Shown here: in pieces, positions 37,057 to 49,309 of the stretch
Position numbering within the stretch: the first letter of the stretch is position 1
How the letters are laid out: each line of letters opens with the position of its first letter
Origin: Nageia nagi
Lineage: Eukaryota > Pinophyta
Assembly (NCBI GenBank): GCA_050084985.1
Contig: JBITNC010000001.1
Coordinates: forward strand, 160,332,001-160,396,000
Reading direction: 5' to 3'
Length of the DNA stretch: 64,000 nt
Program-made: the position numbers and the translations under genes
Notes under the pieces: generated by a model
What the model was told of the DNA's origin: nothing
Databases searched by the model: none
The model's input: the letters and a program-made list of their open reading frames with translations, nothing else

Positions 37057-37092
<36 letters not shown>
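36921..37092. repeat. Compound (AT)n/(TACA)n microsatellites
   Basis: (AT)n at about 36921-36957, TACA/TATG-type runs at 36960-37030, and a second (AT)n at about 37061-37092, separated by a short T/A spacer. They border the 3' end of the CACTA gene. Confidence 0.95.
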
Positions 37093-37095
<3 letters not shown>

Positions 37096-37099
37096 ATCA

Positions 37100-40000
37100 A
37101 TCATCTTCTGGTCTATCCTCACGTTGTAATATGCTCATGTTAACTATTGTGTATCTTATTTCATCAATTTTAATTCCAATCTTATTATTGAGAATATTCA
37201 TCCAATCACATTTGAATAAGGGGTAGTCCCACCATAAGAAATTCAACAAAATAATTTTCCTAATAACACCATAATATGAGTATTAAAAAAATTGACAATT
37301 GCATCAATACATATGCTGTTATTTTGAGTTATTCTTTGTTCATCTATGTATTTGGTATTAAATCTATAATTCTTGATCAAATAACCTGAAAATCTAGTTT
37401 CAACTTGAATCAAACTACATACTACTCATTTGAGTATGTTAAAATTATCATCATTATGTTCAAATTCATCTCCCTTAAATTGGAATAAAGAATACTATTT
37501 TAAATATGATTCCATAATATTACATGATGATCATTACAAATATCAAATTTTTTATTTGAGTAAAAAAAATAATGTGATTTTGTAGCCAAGGGATGAATTC
37601 CTTAATATGAGTTTTCTTGCACTGTCGCTTCATCTCTCTCTACATGAGGGTTGGATTCTTTAATACTCATCATGTGCTTTCTGATTTGGTACAAAGTGTA
37701 TCAAGCACAATCCAATATAAGTTATATTTGATCCCATATTATATGTAATATAAATAAATAAACATTTACTTAATCTAGGTTCATGAGAAGCATGGATGGT
37801 TTTGCTCAAGGGAAATTTCATCCAAATTAAAGAATTTACTATTAGATGTTGGTCTCCCATTAATTGTAGTTTTTTCATCATCACTCCCTACATTATACTA
37901 TGAAATATGATCATAGATCACTTTATACCTCTCATATAGTCTATACAAAATGGAATAGATTCCTCAATAACATATCTCTTAATAATACACCCTTTGGGCC
38001 TAGCTAGATTCTTTACTTAACTCTTATAAATCTTCATTAAAATGACCAAAAATAATAATTTTATTTCGATGAGACAATATAGAAAATTATACAAATGATG
38101 GTTTGTGAAATTGATAAATACATATAAACCTCTCAAAAGGGTACATCTATTGATATTATACAAGTCCACTTAGACGTACATCCTCCACCAAGTGAATTTT
38201 TAAGTGCACCATGATATTAAAAACTTTTGGGGGGAAGTACTTTTCGATGAAAAATAAGGTCTCCTTGACCTCTTCCTTTAATTCAATTAATTGTTTTCAA
38301 ATCCACCACTTTTACATATATATCCTTATAGAACATGCACAACTTATAAATGGATTTTCATATTGGCTTATCAACCACATATTGTAATGCTATCGGGAGA
38401 AGGTTTTGCATGAGAACATGAAAATCATGTGATTTTATACCAAGGATCTTAATATTTCTCATAAACTTTTTTTCTAATATTTGAACTACATCCAATAGGT
38501 ACATTCATGTTGTAAAATATTTCACAAAACCTTTGTTTCTAAACCTTATATAGATTATAGGGTTTTGTTGTAATGTATATCTTTCCATTATGGATTCATG
38601 CCTATAATGAACTCCTCATATTAAACTATTTATAAATATCATAAGAGATTTTACCAACCTTTGAATTTGTATTAGTACCTAAAAATATCCGAACTAGGTT
38701 TTCATAGACATATTTCTATACATGCATCACATCCAAGTTGTGATGAACTAAAAGATCTTGTTCATAGATAGAAATATCAAACTAAAATTATTCAACATTT
38801 TGAAATACATAACAACAAATACAATTATTAAATCACATATCATACCTTCCAATATGGTAGATTGAATAATATAGATTTCTTCTTCCATCCTTTAATGTTA
38901 TCATCATCCTTCTTACTTTTGTTTTTTTTTATATTTTCTCAACTCTCCCCAATTTCATGGGATATTTTATACCTTTTCTAGTATTTCACTCCTATTTAAA
39001 CACAAAGGTTCTTTATCCCACTCTTCATCATTATTAAAACATGCTTTTTGATGATGAAATTGATGATCCATAAAAAGAAATATCATATGGCCCATATAAA
39101 TATTATTATTATTGAATGGAAGTCATATTGATCAAGTGTTCTCCCCTCATATTGGACATGAAAATAATTGCTTTACCATACATCCTACTAGGTTTTCATA
39201 AGAAGGAAAATAATGAATAAACCACATCATTATTACTCTCATATTGAATCTAATTTTATGAAATACATCATACATTTCTACCTTATTGAATTCCATAATT
39301 TGAGTAAGTCATGAACCAATGACTGTAGATAAACATCAATATGGATACTTGGTTTTTGGGGGCTAGGTATTAACAAGATAAGCATTGAATAACTACTCTT
39401 TATCAACATCCATGGTGGAAGTTTGTACATGACCAACATAATAGGCCAATAACTCTAGTGAGAACTAAAGTCGATAAAAGGGTTAAACCCATCAGATACT
39501 ATTGTTAGTCATACAATTCATGGTTCTTTATTAAAATTTGGCCATATAGAATCTATCTTTTTCCATGCCAAATATTTGAATGAATATCACATATTTATAT
39601 CTAGACTCTTATGTTGGGAATGCCATCTCATATTTTCTATAAACTTATAGAGCTACAAGAAGAAAGTAACTCACTTCAACCACATCTAATAATGTTGAGA
39701 GAAAAAAAATACAACATAGCTATTTGTATAATAAAATTGTTTACCTATACATTCTCTACAATATCTATAAAATGGAGTAATACCTCAACTCCTTCATAGG
39801 AATCTTATTATTTCATTTGTTTTTTAAATGATGATCAACTTTCCAATTTGGTTCATCATATTTTGGGCAATCTTGAAGATTTTTATATTCTTTATAATAT
39901 AAAATACAATAATTTTTGGATGCATGTATCATTACATAATCTAATCCCAATATCTTTAGCATTTTCTTCATTACATATGATGAATCTGGAATTGTATTAC

Positions 40001-40690
40001 CAATTGGAAGTATATCTCTTAGCAATTCTAATAAATCGCCAAAGCTTTTTTCTATCCAATCATGTTCAACTTTAAGATAATATAATTTAGCTATTATTGA
40101 TAATGTTGTGTACTTTGTAAGACCTAAGTATAATGGTTATTTTTTGGTATCTTTAACCAACCTACAAAATTCATCAAGAGCATATTCCAACTCGATATCA
40201 TTATCTTATAGTTATTTTCCACTCACTAAGTAGTAAATATTTTCCATTCCAATGATGTCATCTTATGCACTTTTGATATTTGGACCCTCATCAATGGTAA
40301 TGCATGCATCTGATGCATGTTGGTCAATTATTAGATGGTTCTTTTCTATGCAAATAAAAAATGTTATATGTCTTATCAAATCCATGCAAAAATAGATGCT
40401 CATGAATCTCCTCAAAACTAAGAGTTAACATATTTTGGTACCTCCAACATGGACATCTAGTTCTTTTCAAATATGTGGAATTAATTTTTGCAAATGCAAT
40501 GAATTTGTAAACCTAAGAAAATATTGCTCATTATTTCTAGCTACTTGTAACCATTATTTTTCCATAATGCTTAAAAAACATATCCTTAAAATTAGCCACA
40601 TAATAAATAAAGTTGAAAGTTAAACTTGATCTATCCCAAGATAAACAACTTTTTTTCTACATAAAAAATATGACTATATGAGGTCATTAT
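37100..40690 (-). pseudogene. CACTA (En/Spm) transposase gene relic, copy 1
   Basis: The minus strand carries the full domain order of a plant CACTA TNP2-type transposase, read from right to left. The N-terminal transposase-associated region lies near 40620-40290. An upstream stretch, KPLYLGLTKYTTLSIIAKLY, lies near 40150. TNP2: LRDILPIGNTIPDSSYVMKK then GLDYVMIHASKNYCILYYKE (40025-39880), MRVIMMWFIHYFPSYENLVG near 39200, EPLCLNRSEILEKV near 39010. DUF4218-like: FFIEKYFPPKVFNIMVHLKI near 38240 and SYIRNKARPKGCIIKRYVIE near 38020. DUF4216-like: GYLIKNYRFNTKYIDEQR near 37400, YYGVIRKIILLNF, PLFKCDW, GIKIDEIRYTIVNMS near 37150. Broken by many stops and shifts. Terminal CACTA inverted repeats were not found. 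Confidence 0.9.
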
Positions 40691-40700
40691 AAAGATAACA

Positions 40701-41240
40701 TTAAATGAGTTTATTATCTACTAATGAGGGTACTAACAATATGAAACTCTTTGATCTAAATAACAACTTTTTTCTATGATGGTAGATAAGAAATTCTTTA
40801 TTTTTAGCCTTCACAACATACAACACATGTATTACATTTGGAATATACCCCATATATCTCTTATGTTTATGGATGTGATTTATCTCTTGCAAGAAAGACA
40901 TGTATAATTTTGTCAATATCAATCCACCTATATCTAGGTATCTTTTACATTCTTATATCTATCATAAATATCCTTATCCTTTGAATATTCTCATATTTTC
41001 CCAATACAACATAAATATTTGAAAGAAGAACATAAGATGGAGCATATTTAGGATCAAATAAAAAGGGTTATCACCACATATTCCCCTATATATATATTCT
41101 TAAATGATCTACAAGCATTAGAAAGACATAAAAAAACTATTTTAGGCTTTATGGGGATATTGAAAATCAAGTTCAAAGCTTCCTCAAGTCAGTATAAATG
41201 ACCAATAAGGTTAGCATGTAATGTTTCAATTTTGAGGGTT
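40701..41240 (-). pseudogene. PPR E/DYW-domain fragment
   Basis: Minus strand, right to left. TCMLTLLVIYTDLRKL lies near 41225 (family YACMVDLLGRAGHLEEA). NACRSF near 41120 and GEYVV near 41085 follow (family GACRIHNN, GE). DPKYAPSYVLLSNIYVVLGK lies near 41060 (family DPENAAPYVLLSNIYAAAGR). Then comes HVFLARDKSHP-like decay near 40895. The DYW start is GYIPNVIHVLYVVKAKNKEF near 40840, then YHHRKKLLF (family GYVPDTNFVLHDVEEE.KE, CYHSEKLAIAF). It ends where homology between the two CACTA copies begins, so the CACTA element probably cut it off inside the DYW domain. It is part of an organelle RNA-editing type gene, dead here. Confidence 0.82.
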
Positions 41241-41569
41241 TCACTTATTTTTGGTTTTACAAGGATTCTATTCTCTACAAGCTTGGGATTATTGATTCAT
41301 CTCTTCAAATGGATAGATAATCTTCTAGCAATCATTTTAATAGGTTACATAATATGGTTTCATAAGGAAATGAAGGAGATATTACATTTAAAATATTTTC
41401 TTTGTAACTAGATTTTTATAATTGTGCACATGGGTCCCACTCATTGAATTTATTATAATGTTACCACTTGGAATAAGATGTCCCTCCTCTAGGAGGAATT
41501 ATTTTTTCTTTTGAATATTTTGATGTATTTAATATTGTTGTATCCATGTGATGTTGTATTTCCTAAATT
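41241..41569. other. Short spacer, no feature recognised
   Basis: No gene or structured repeat seen. Confidence 0.35.
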
Positions 41570-43680
41570 GGATGCAAAAATATGTAATTAAGCATTCCAA
41601 GATAGAATGTCCCTCTTTTAATGGAAATTAAGAGTAATTTGAGTAAAATATGAGTATTTAATTATTTTATTCTTTTGATAGGATACTTAAAATTAATTTT
41701 ATTTTATTGGGGATTTAATTTGTGATCCCAATGTGGGATGCCCCATGTAATGAAGTAATTGGTAATCTATATCATAATAGGGAATTGAAGTTTCTAGGTT
41801 GGATTGGCCAACCACTTCATGATGGGATGCCTTTTATAAAGTCAAAGAGAGTCTAATTTGTAGGATATGCTTGGATTGAAATTAATTTCTCTTTGGAGTT
41901 TATTCAAATTCCTCTTATGGACAAAAACATACAAGAGAGGTCTTGAGGGAAAAAATCCTCTCCTCTTGGAGGACTTGAGGATGAAAGCCTTTGAGTTCTC
42001 CATTAGTGGATCTACTAAAATGATCCAAATGCACCATATATATAATTACATGTAATGATGTAAATCATATAAGATTGTTATGTGGTAACATTTATGAGCA
42101 ATGTTGAAGCTTAATGATGACATATCTACTAAGAGCTTGTAAAGGTAGCTGGCCCTAAATTATCTAATTGATGATGTTTTGAACATGTTATCCTTAAGGA
42201 AAGACATCACAACTTTGTAATGTAGGTAAGAAAGCATACCATTTATATTTCTTGATTGAATATTTAAGTATTACAAACATATTTTTATCACATTACCATT
42301 TTTGTATTATTTTTTTATACTTTGTATTTCATCATGTAGCCAGTTTTATACCTAACAAATGCATCTGGTTAAGAGTTTATAAAATATTTTATTTTCTACA
42401 TATATTACAATCATAGAATTAATCATTATACATACATTCTTTACCTTCTTGGTCAAGCATTCTATCTTGAGGGAGCTTTGAACTTCACTACCAAAATACC
42501 CATAAGCTACTCCAAAAGTGGTAAGTTGACAAACGCTAGCCAAACACAAAACAAATGAGGTTACTAAGAGCATACAATAGAAGGATTAGATGAAAATAGT
42601 AGAATATGTTGTGGGATCCTTCATTTCATAGTCTATATAAAAATATTTTTACAAATAAATTATAACATGTGATATAAAATTATTTAAATACACCATATGA
42701 TCATAAAATTGGCTTGGAAAAGAAAACTAGCTATTCAACCCCAAAAAATTCAAGTGTGTAAAACCAGTCCAAAAGTGGTAAGTTGACAAAAATATACTAG
42801 TAAAATATAGAAACAATATGTGGTTACCAAGTGTATACCATTTTGTATATATAGAATTATTAAATGAGAATAATGGAACATGATTTGGGCTCCGTCATTG
42901 CATGAAACCAAAATATATTTACAAATATATTTTGATAAACAAATTATAAATGTTTGAGCATAATTGAATTTATAGAGCATATTTAAATAATTTGAGCATA
43001 AATATAGAGCATATAATTTGAATCTTAATATGCTTATATTTAAATGAAGATATGTTGTATGAAATATTTTAAATACATTATATGATCAAAAACTATTATG
43101 GAGAAATAAAGCAATTGTTCAACCCAAAAAAATTATGAGCATCAAAAACTAGTCTAAAAGTGGTAAGTTGGCCTAAAATTATCTTTCTTTTTCTTGTAAA
43201 AGGTGCCAAGATACTAATCATACTTTCAAAAATGTACTCATAATATCTTTATGCACATATTCAATGTTTTCATCATTTGTGTTGTCATCTTAAGCAATTT
43301 CAAGATCAAAAAAAATATGTTCCTCCAAAGATATCCATCTCATATGCTTCAACATATTTTATCCCTTTTGAAGGTGATATGAGATCCACATACCAACTTA
43401 TTTCAATTAAATCCTATATATAAAAAAACTTATTTGCCTTGCATTGCTAAAATACATGGATCATCTTCTAATCTATCCTCATGTTATAATCTACTCATGC
43501 TAACTATTGTGTATCCTATTTCATCAATTTTAAATCCAATATTATTACCAAGAACCTTCACCTAATCACATTTGAATAAGGGATATTCCCACCATAAGAA
43601 ATTCAACAAAATGATTTTTATCATAACACCATAATATTTGATTATTTCAATAATCTAGTTTATGTCTTTTACACTTGATT
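41570..43680 (-). repeat. Inverted repeat pair B, arm 2
   Basis: Reverse complement of 15330-17460 (landmarks given there). It overlaps the C-terminal end of CACTA copy 2, so the arm was probably mobilised together with CACTA-derived DNA. The plus-strand frame at 41867-42055 has a counterpart on the minus strand of arm 1 (17059-17316), but no known motif. Confidence 0.83.
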
Positions 43681-46600
43681 TGGAATTGAAAATTACATCA
43701 ATACATAAGTTGCTATTTTGAGTTATTCTTTTTTCATTTATGTATTTAGTACTAAATTTATAATTTTTGACTATATAGCTTGAAAATGTAGTTTCAACTT
43801 GAATTAGACTACATACCAACCATTTTATTATGTCAAAGTCATCATCATTATGTTTTGATTCATCTCCCTTAAACTCGAATTAAGAATACTAGTTTAAAGA
43901 TGATAGCAGAATATTACATGATGATCATTCAAATATAGAAGATTGTATTCAAGTGAGAAAAATAATTTGATTTTGTAGGTAGGGGATGAATTCCTTAATA
44001 TGAGTTTTTTTGTACTACCATTTCATCTCTCACTACATGATGGTTGCATTCCTTAATACTCATCTTGTGCTTCTTGATTTGGTACAAAGTGTATCAAGCA
44101 CAATAAATTCTAAATTATATTTAACTCTATATTATATATAACAATACTAAATAAACATATACTTAATATACCTAAGGTTGAAGTTCATCTAGGTTCATGA
44201 GAAAACATCGATGGTCTTGCTCAAGAGAAATTTCATCCAAATTAAAGACTTTGCCATTAGACATTGGTCTCCCATTAACTAAAATTTTTCTTCATCACTC
44301 CCTACATTGTACCATGAAAGAAGATCACAAATCACTTTTAAATCTCTCATGTAGTCTACATAGAATGGAACAAATTCCTTGATAACATATCGCTTGATAA
44401 TACAACCTTTGGGCCTAGCTTGATTCTTTATATAACTATTATAAATCTTCATAAATATGAGAAAAAATAATAATTTTGTTTCAATGAGATGTTGTAAAAA
44501 ATTATAAAAATGGTGGTTTATGGAACTAATGAACACATATAAACCTCCCTAATGGGTAAATTCATCGATATTATACAAGTCCACATAGACATACCTTATC
44601 AACCAAGTGAATTGCTAAGTTCATCATGATATTAAAAAATGAAGGGGGGATGTACTTTCCTAGGAAAAATAAGGTATCCTTTACCTCTTCCTTTAATTTC
44701 ATCATTTTTTTTTAAATCCACCATTTTTGCACATATATCACTATAGAACATGCATAACTTATAAATAAATTTTCATATTGGCTTATCAAGCACATGTCCT
44801 AATGATATCAGGATAAGGTTTTGCATGAGAACATCATAGTCATATAATTTTATACCAAGGATCGTAAGATCCTTTTTAAAATTTTTTTTCTAATATTTTA
44901 ACTATATCCATCAGGTACATTAATTTTGTAAAATATTTTACAAAATCTTTATATCTAAACCTTATATAGATTGTAGGGAGTTTTTGTAAGATATGTCTTT
45001 CCATTATGGATTTATGGCCATAATGAACTCCTCATATTCAACTATTTTGAATTATCACAAGCTCTTTTACAATCCTTTGAAGTTGTATTAATACTTAACA
45101 ATGTTCCAACTAGGTTTTCATATACATATTTTTCCATATGCATCACATCCAAGTTGTAATGAACTAAAAGATCTTATTCATAGATAGAAATATCAAACTA
45201 AAAGTATTCGGTATTTGAAATACATAGCAAAAAATATAGTTATTAAATTCCATGTTGTATCATATTCCAATATACTAGATTGAATAATATAGATTTCTTC
45301 TTCCATCCATTAATGTTATCATCATCATTCTTACTTATTTTTTTTAATTTGGTCAACTCTCCCTAATTTCATGGGATATTTTGTATCTTTTGTAGTATTT
45401 CACTCCTAGTTAAACACAATGGTGTTTTATGCCACTCTTCATCATTATTGAAACATGGTTTTTGATGATGAAATTGATGATCTATAGAAAGAAATATCTT
45501 GTGCCCTATATAAATGTTCTTGTGACTGATAGAGTTCATAATGATTTGTGTTCTCCCCACATCTTGAACATTAAAAGAATTTCTTTATCATACATCCTGC
45601 TAGGTTTCCATAAGAAGGAAAATCATGAATGATCCAAATCATTATTGATTCTATATTGAATCTAATTTTAAGAAATGTATCATACGTTTCTACTTCATTG
45701 AATTCCATAGTTTGAGCAAGTCATCAACCAATGGTTGTAGATAAATATCAATATTGATACCTAGTTATTCAAGAGCAAGTATTAACAAGATAAGCATTGA
45801 ATAATTACTCTTTATTGATATTCATGGTAGAATGTTGTACATGAACAACATAATAGGCCAATAACTCTAGTGAAAACTAAAATCAATAAAAGGGTTCAAC
45901 CCATTAGTTACTATTTCTTGTCGTACATTTCATGACTCTTTACAAAATTTGGCCACATAGAATCTATCTTTTTCTATGCCAAATATTTGAATGAATATCA
46001 CATATATATCTAGACTCTTCTACTAGTAATGCCATCTCATATTATCTATAACCTCTATAAAGCTACAAGAAGAAAGCAACTCACTTCAACCATGTCTAAC
46101 AATGTTGAGAGAAAAAAATACAACATAGCTATTTGTATAATAAAATTGTTTACCTATACATTCTCTGCAACATCTATAAAATGGAGTAGTACCTCAACAC
46201 CTTGATAGGAATATTATTTTATTTTATTTTCAAATGATGATCAACTTTCTAATTTGATTCATCATATTTTGGGCAAGCTTGAAGATGTTCATATTCTTTA
46301 TAATATAAAATACAATCATTTTTGCGTGCATGTATCATTACATAATCTAATCCCAATATCCTCAACATTTTCTTCATTGCATATGATGAATCTTAAATTG
46401 TATTACCAATTGGAAGTATATCTCTTAGAAATACTAATAAATTGCTTTTTTCTATCTAAGCATGCTTATCTTTGAGATGATATGATTTAGCTATTATCAA
46501 TAATGTTGTGTACATTGCACAACCTAGGTATAATGGTTATTTTCTAGCATCTTGAACTAACCTACAAAATTCATCAGGAGCATATTTGAACTTGATATCA

Positions 46601-47060
46601 TTATCTTGTAGTTATTTTCCACTCTTTAAGCAATTAATATTTTCCATTTCGACAATGTCATCTTATACACTTTCAATATTTGGACACTCATCCATGGCAA
46701 TGCATGTTAGATGCATATTGGTAATGAGTAGATTGTTCTTCTCCATGCAAATAAAAATTATTATATGTCTTATCAAATACATGCCAAAATAGGTGCTCAT
46801 GAATGTCCTCAAAACCAAGAGTTACCATATTTTGGAACCTCCAACATGGACGTCTAATTCTTTTAGGATCTATGGAATTATTTTTTTCAAATGTAATGAA
46901 TTTGTCAACCCCACATAAATATTGCTCATTATTTCTAGTTGCATGTAACCATAACTTTTCTATAATGCTTAAAAAAAAAATCCTTAAAACTAACCACATT
47001 ATAGAGAAAGGTGAAAGTTAAACTTAATCTATCCTAAGAAAAATAACTTTTTTTTTACAT
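43150..47060 (-). pseudogene. CACTA (En/Spm) transposase gene relic, copy 2
   Basis: Diverged copy of the gene at 37100-40690, same orientation, offset about 6.35-6.4 kb. It has the best-preserved transposase-associated region: EQYLCGVDKFITFEKNN and the RRPCWRFQNM block near 46930-46830. These are followed by GFEDIHEHLFWHVFDKTY and FYLHGEE (46820-46750). TNP2 parts mirror copy 1 around 46440-45380. DUF4218-like SYIKNQARPKGCIIKRYVIK lies near 44440. DUF4216-like GYIVKNYKFSTKYINEKR lies near 43780, with YYGV, PLFKCD and GFKIDEIGYTIVSMSRL to 43500. The EDDPCILAMQGK tail near 43460 is the family EDDPFVLASQA signature. Numerous stops; dead. The domain order and the tail are seen directly; family assignment rests on known CACTA proteins. 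Confidence 0.9.
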
Positions 47061-47239
47061 AAAATTATAACTATACGAGGTCATTATAAAGACAATATTA
47101 TATGAGTGTATTATCTACCAATGAAGGTACTAAAAATATTAAACTCTTTGATGTAATAAAACATTTGGTTTTAATACCAAATACACTCATAAAAGGAAAA
47201 GAAAGTCATGTGCTCTTGCTTAATATAAGTTTCTTTGCA

Positions 47240-48010
47240 TAATGCAAATAGTTTGATGGTTTATTACAATGATTGTAGGATACACAAAAAATGGATTTTC
47301 TAGAAAATGCCTATATACATGTTTGCAAAATGTGCAAGAATACATAATTCTTAGGAATTATTTTATAAGATGCATCATGCAAACAAATTTTCTGGAATGC
47401 AATTATCAAAGGATATATAATACATGGCTATAACAAGGATTCCTTTAAACTCTTTAACTTGTTAAAGCATCCAAGTTGGTTATGTGATGATATTATGAAT
47501 AAAATTGAAGCATAATAGTAATATATCTACTAAGAGCTTGCAAATATAGCTAGCCATGACTTATCTAATTCATGATATTTTGAAACAGTTATCCTAAGGG
47601 GGAGATATCCAACCTTTATACCTTATTATACTTATTAGGGATGTAATATAACATACCATTTAATTAATGGCTTTAACAATAGAATATGTTGTGGCTTACT
47701 TCATTACCTAGACTATATCATACTAGTTTCATGGTTTGCAATGATTATAAGGTACAAACAAAATGGGTTTTCTTAAAAAGGCCCATAGTTAGAAACTTTT
47801 AGTGGTTGAATACATTTAGGCCCCAACAAATTGAAAGGATTTTCATCACAAATTCTATCTATTCCAATGTGATATTAAAGCATTGAGTAGACACATATGT
47901 GCCACTAATTTATATACTCTTGGCAATAAAGTTCAAAGTCTCATTAGGATAATTCATGCTACCAAGAAGGATAATAACATATTAATAATGATTTGTCTCA
48001 TGTACAAGAT
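47240..48010 (+). pseudogene. PPR repeat relics
   Basis: Readable pieces: AMIVGYTKNGFSRK-like near 47253 (family MIAGYAQNGF.EKAL). Next is CMQIIL-like decay with TTFSGMQLSKDI near 47380, which corresponds to NIVSWNAIIKGY. A third copy near 47722 has tttgcaatgattataaggta then caaacaaaatgggttttctt. All are interrupted. Confidence 0.5.
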
Positions 48011-49300
48011 AATAAGAGTCATGTCCTATTAAAGTCTTTACAACACGCATCAACTAAAACATGCATGGTTGTTTGCAAATAGAACACATACTAGGTTTAT
48101 GCCCTAGGTTGGTTCTAGAGTGTCTCATCAAAGCAAAAAAATTAATGATATCCCCATTAAATAAATGAGTTACCTACTACCCTATCATTCTAATATTTAA
48201 TATGGTTTCTCAATGCTACTACTTTTAAAACAATCCCTTGTGTTTTCTACCACATTTTGCATATAGCTCTATCAATACACTCATAGTTCCAACATCACAC
48301 AAAAATCTAATTTTAAATAGGTTTGAGGTATTTATAAACCTTGTTGTGAGACTTCTCATGTACCCACAACTATTACATCTCATATAATTTTTCTTTTAAA
48401 GAGATTTTATTTATATCTAGAACCAATCACAAAACTTCCAATTTGATGCATTCCTTGAGGCCATCGGGAAAGTTAAATAATATCATACACCCTCTCTAGG
48501 ATTCCATAGTTACAAACACATATAAGTCAATCTATGATGTAGTTAATCACTTGTTTAGAGACATATAAAAAAATCAACCTAGTTCTTAAAGCTGAATTTC
48601 TAGAGATTAAATAACCAAAGATTCTATTTGGGAATGAATGTGTACATTTCACAAACAAGTTATATTTAAAAATGCAGCAAATCAATTTTGTGACTAAATT
48701 TATAGAGGGAATATAAAAGAACTTCAAATTTACAAATACAAAAGGCAATAGAATACCAAAAATAATTAATGTACTTTAAAATTTTATTTAACATATAATA
48801 TTATTAATCAACATAGTTAAATAAAAAAACTCTCTACCTTATACATGGTTAAATCAAACAACTCTCTACCTATCATTTTCACCTTTTACAATCCACCATG
48901 CTACAAAAGAATAATAGCTTGACCAAATAAACCTACCTCTTTGGAAGCAAAAATATCCACCCAACTATCATGTTACTTATAATAGAAATTATCAAATCAA
49001 AATACACATGACATCATCTTACAAGTTCCACTTGTATAGAGGGCTTAGTTGAGAAAACTACTACTACCATATACAATACTTAATTATCTTCACATGAAAA
49101 TATTTAATTATTTTCATTTTATTTCAAATAATGTTAAAGTTTTTGCTAAGGGGGATCAACCAAGGCAAGTGAAACCTAACAGGAAAAGATATATTAAGTT
49201 TTATTTTAGCCAAAAATCAACAAAAATTCTAGGTACTATTAATTTTTATTGAAATTATTCAATTTTATTATGTTAATTTGAAATTAACTTTTGTTTCTTG
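48011..49300. other. AT-rich spacer, no gene recognised
   Basis: Both strands were read. The frame at 48527-48748 (-) is open but has no motif I can place. No RNA or structured repeat stands out. Confidence 0.35.
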
Positions 49301-49309
49301 AATTTGTAG

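Noticed and set aside
39848-40075. Plus-strand frame (and its twin at 46254-46475)
   Set aside because: Both are antisense to the TNP2 domain of the two CACTA copies, which explains their mutual similarity.
41867-42055. 62-codon plus-strand frame
   Set aside because: Conserved between the two inverted arms as DNA, but with no motif and with a broken counterpart; not supported as a gene.
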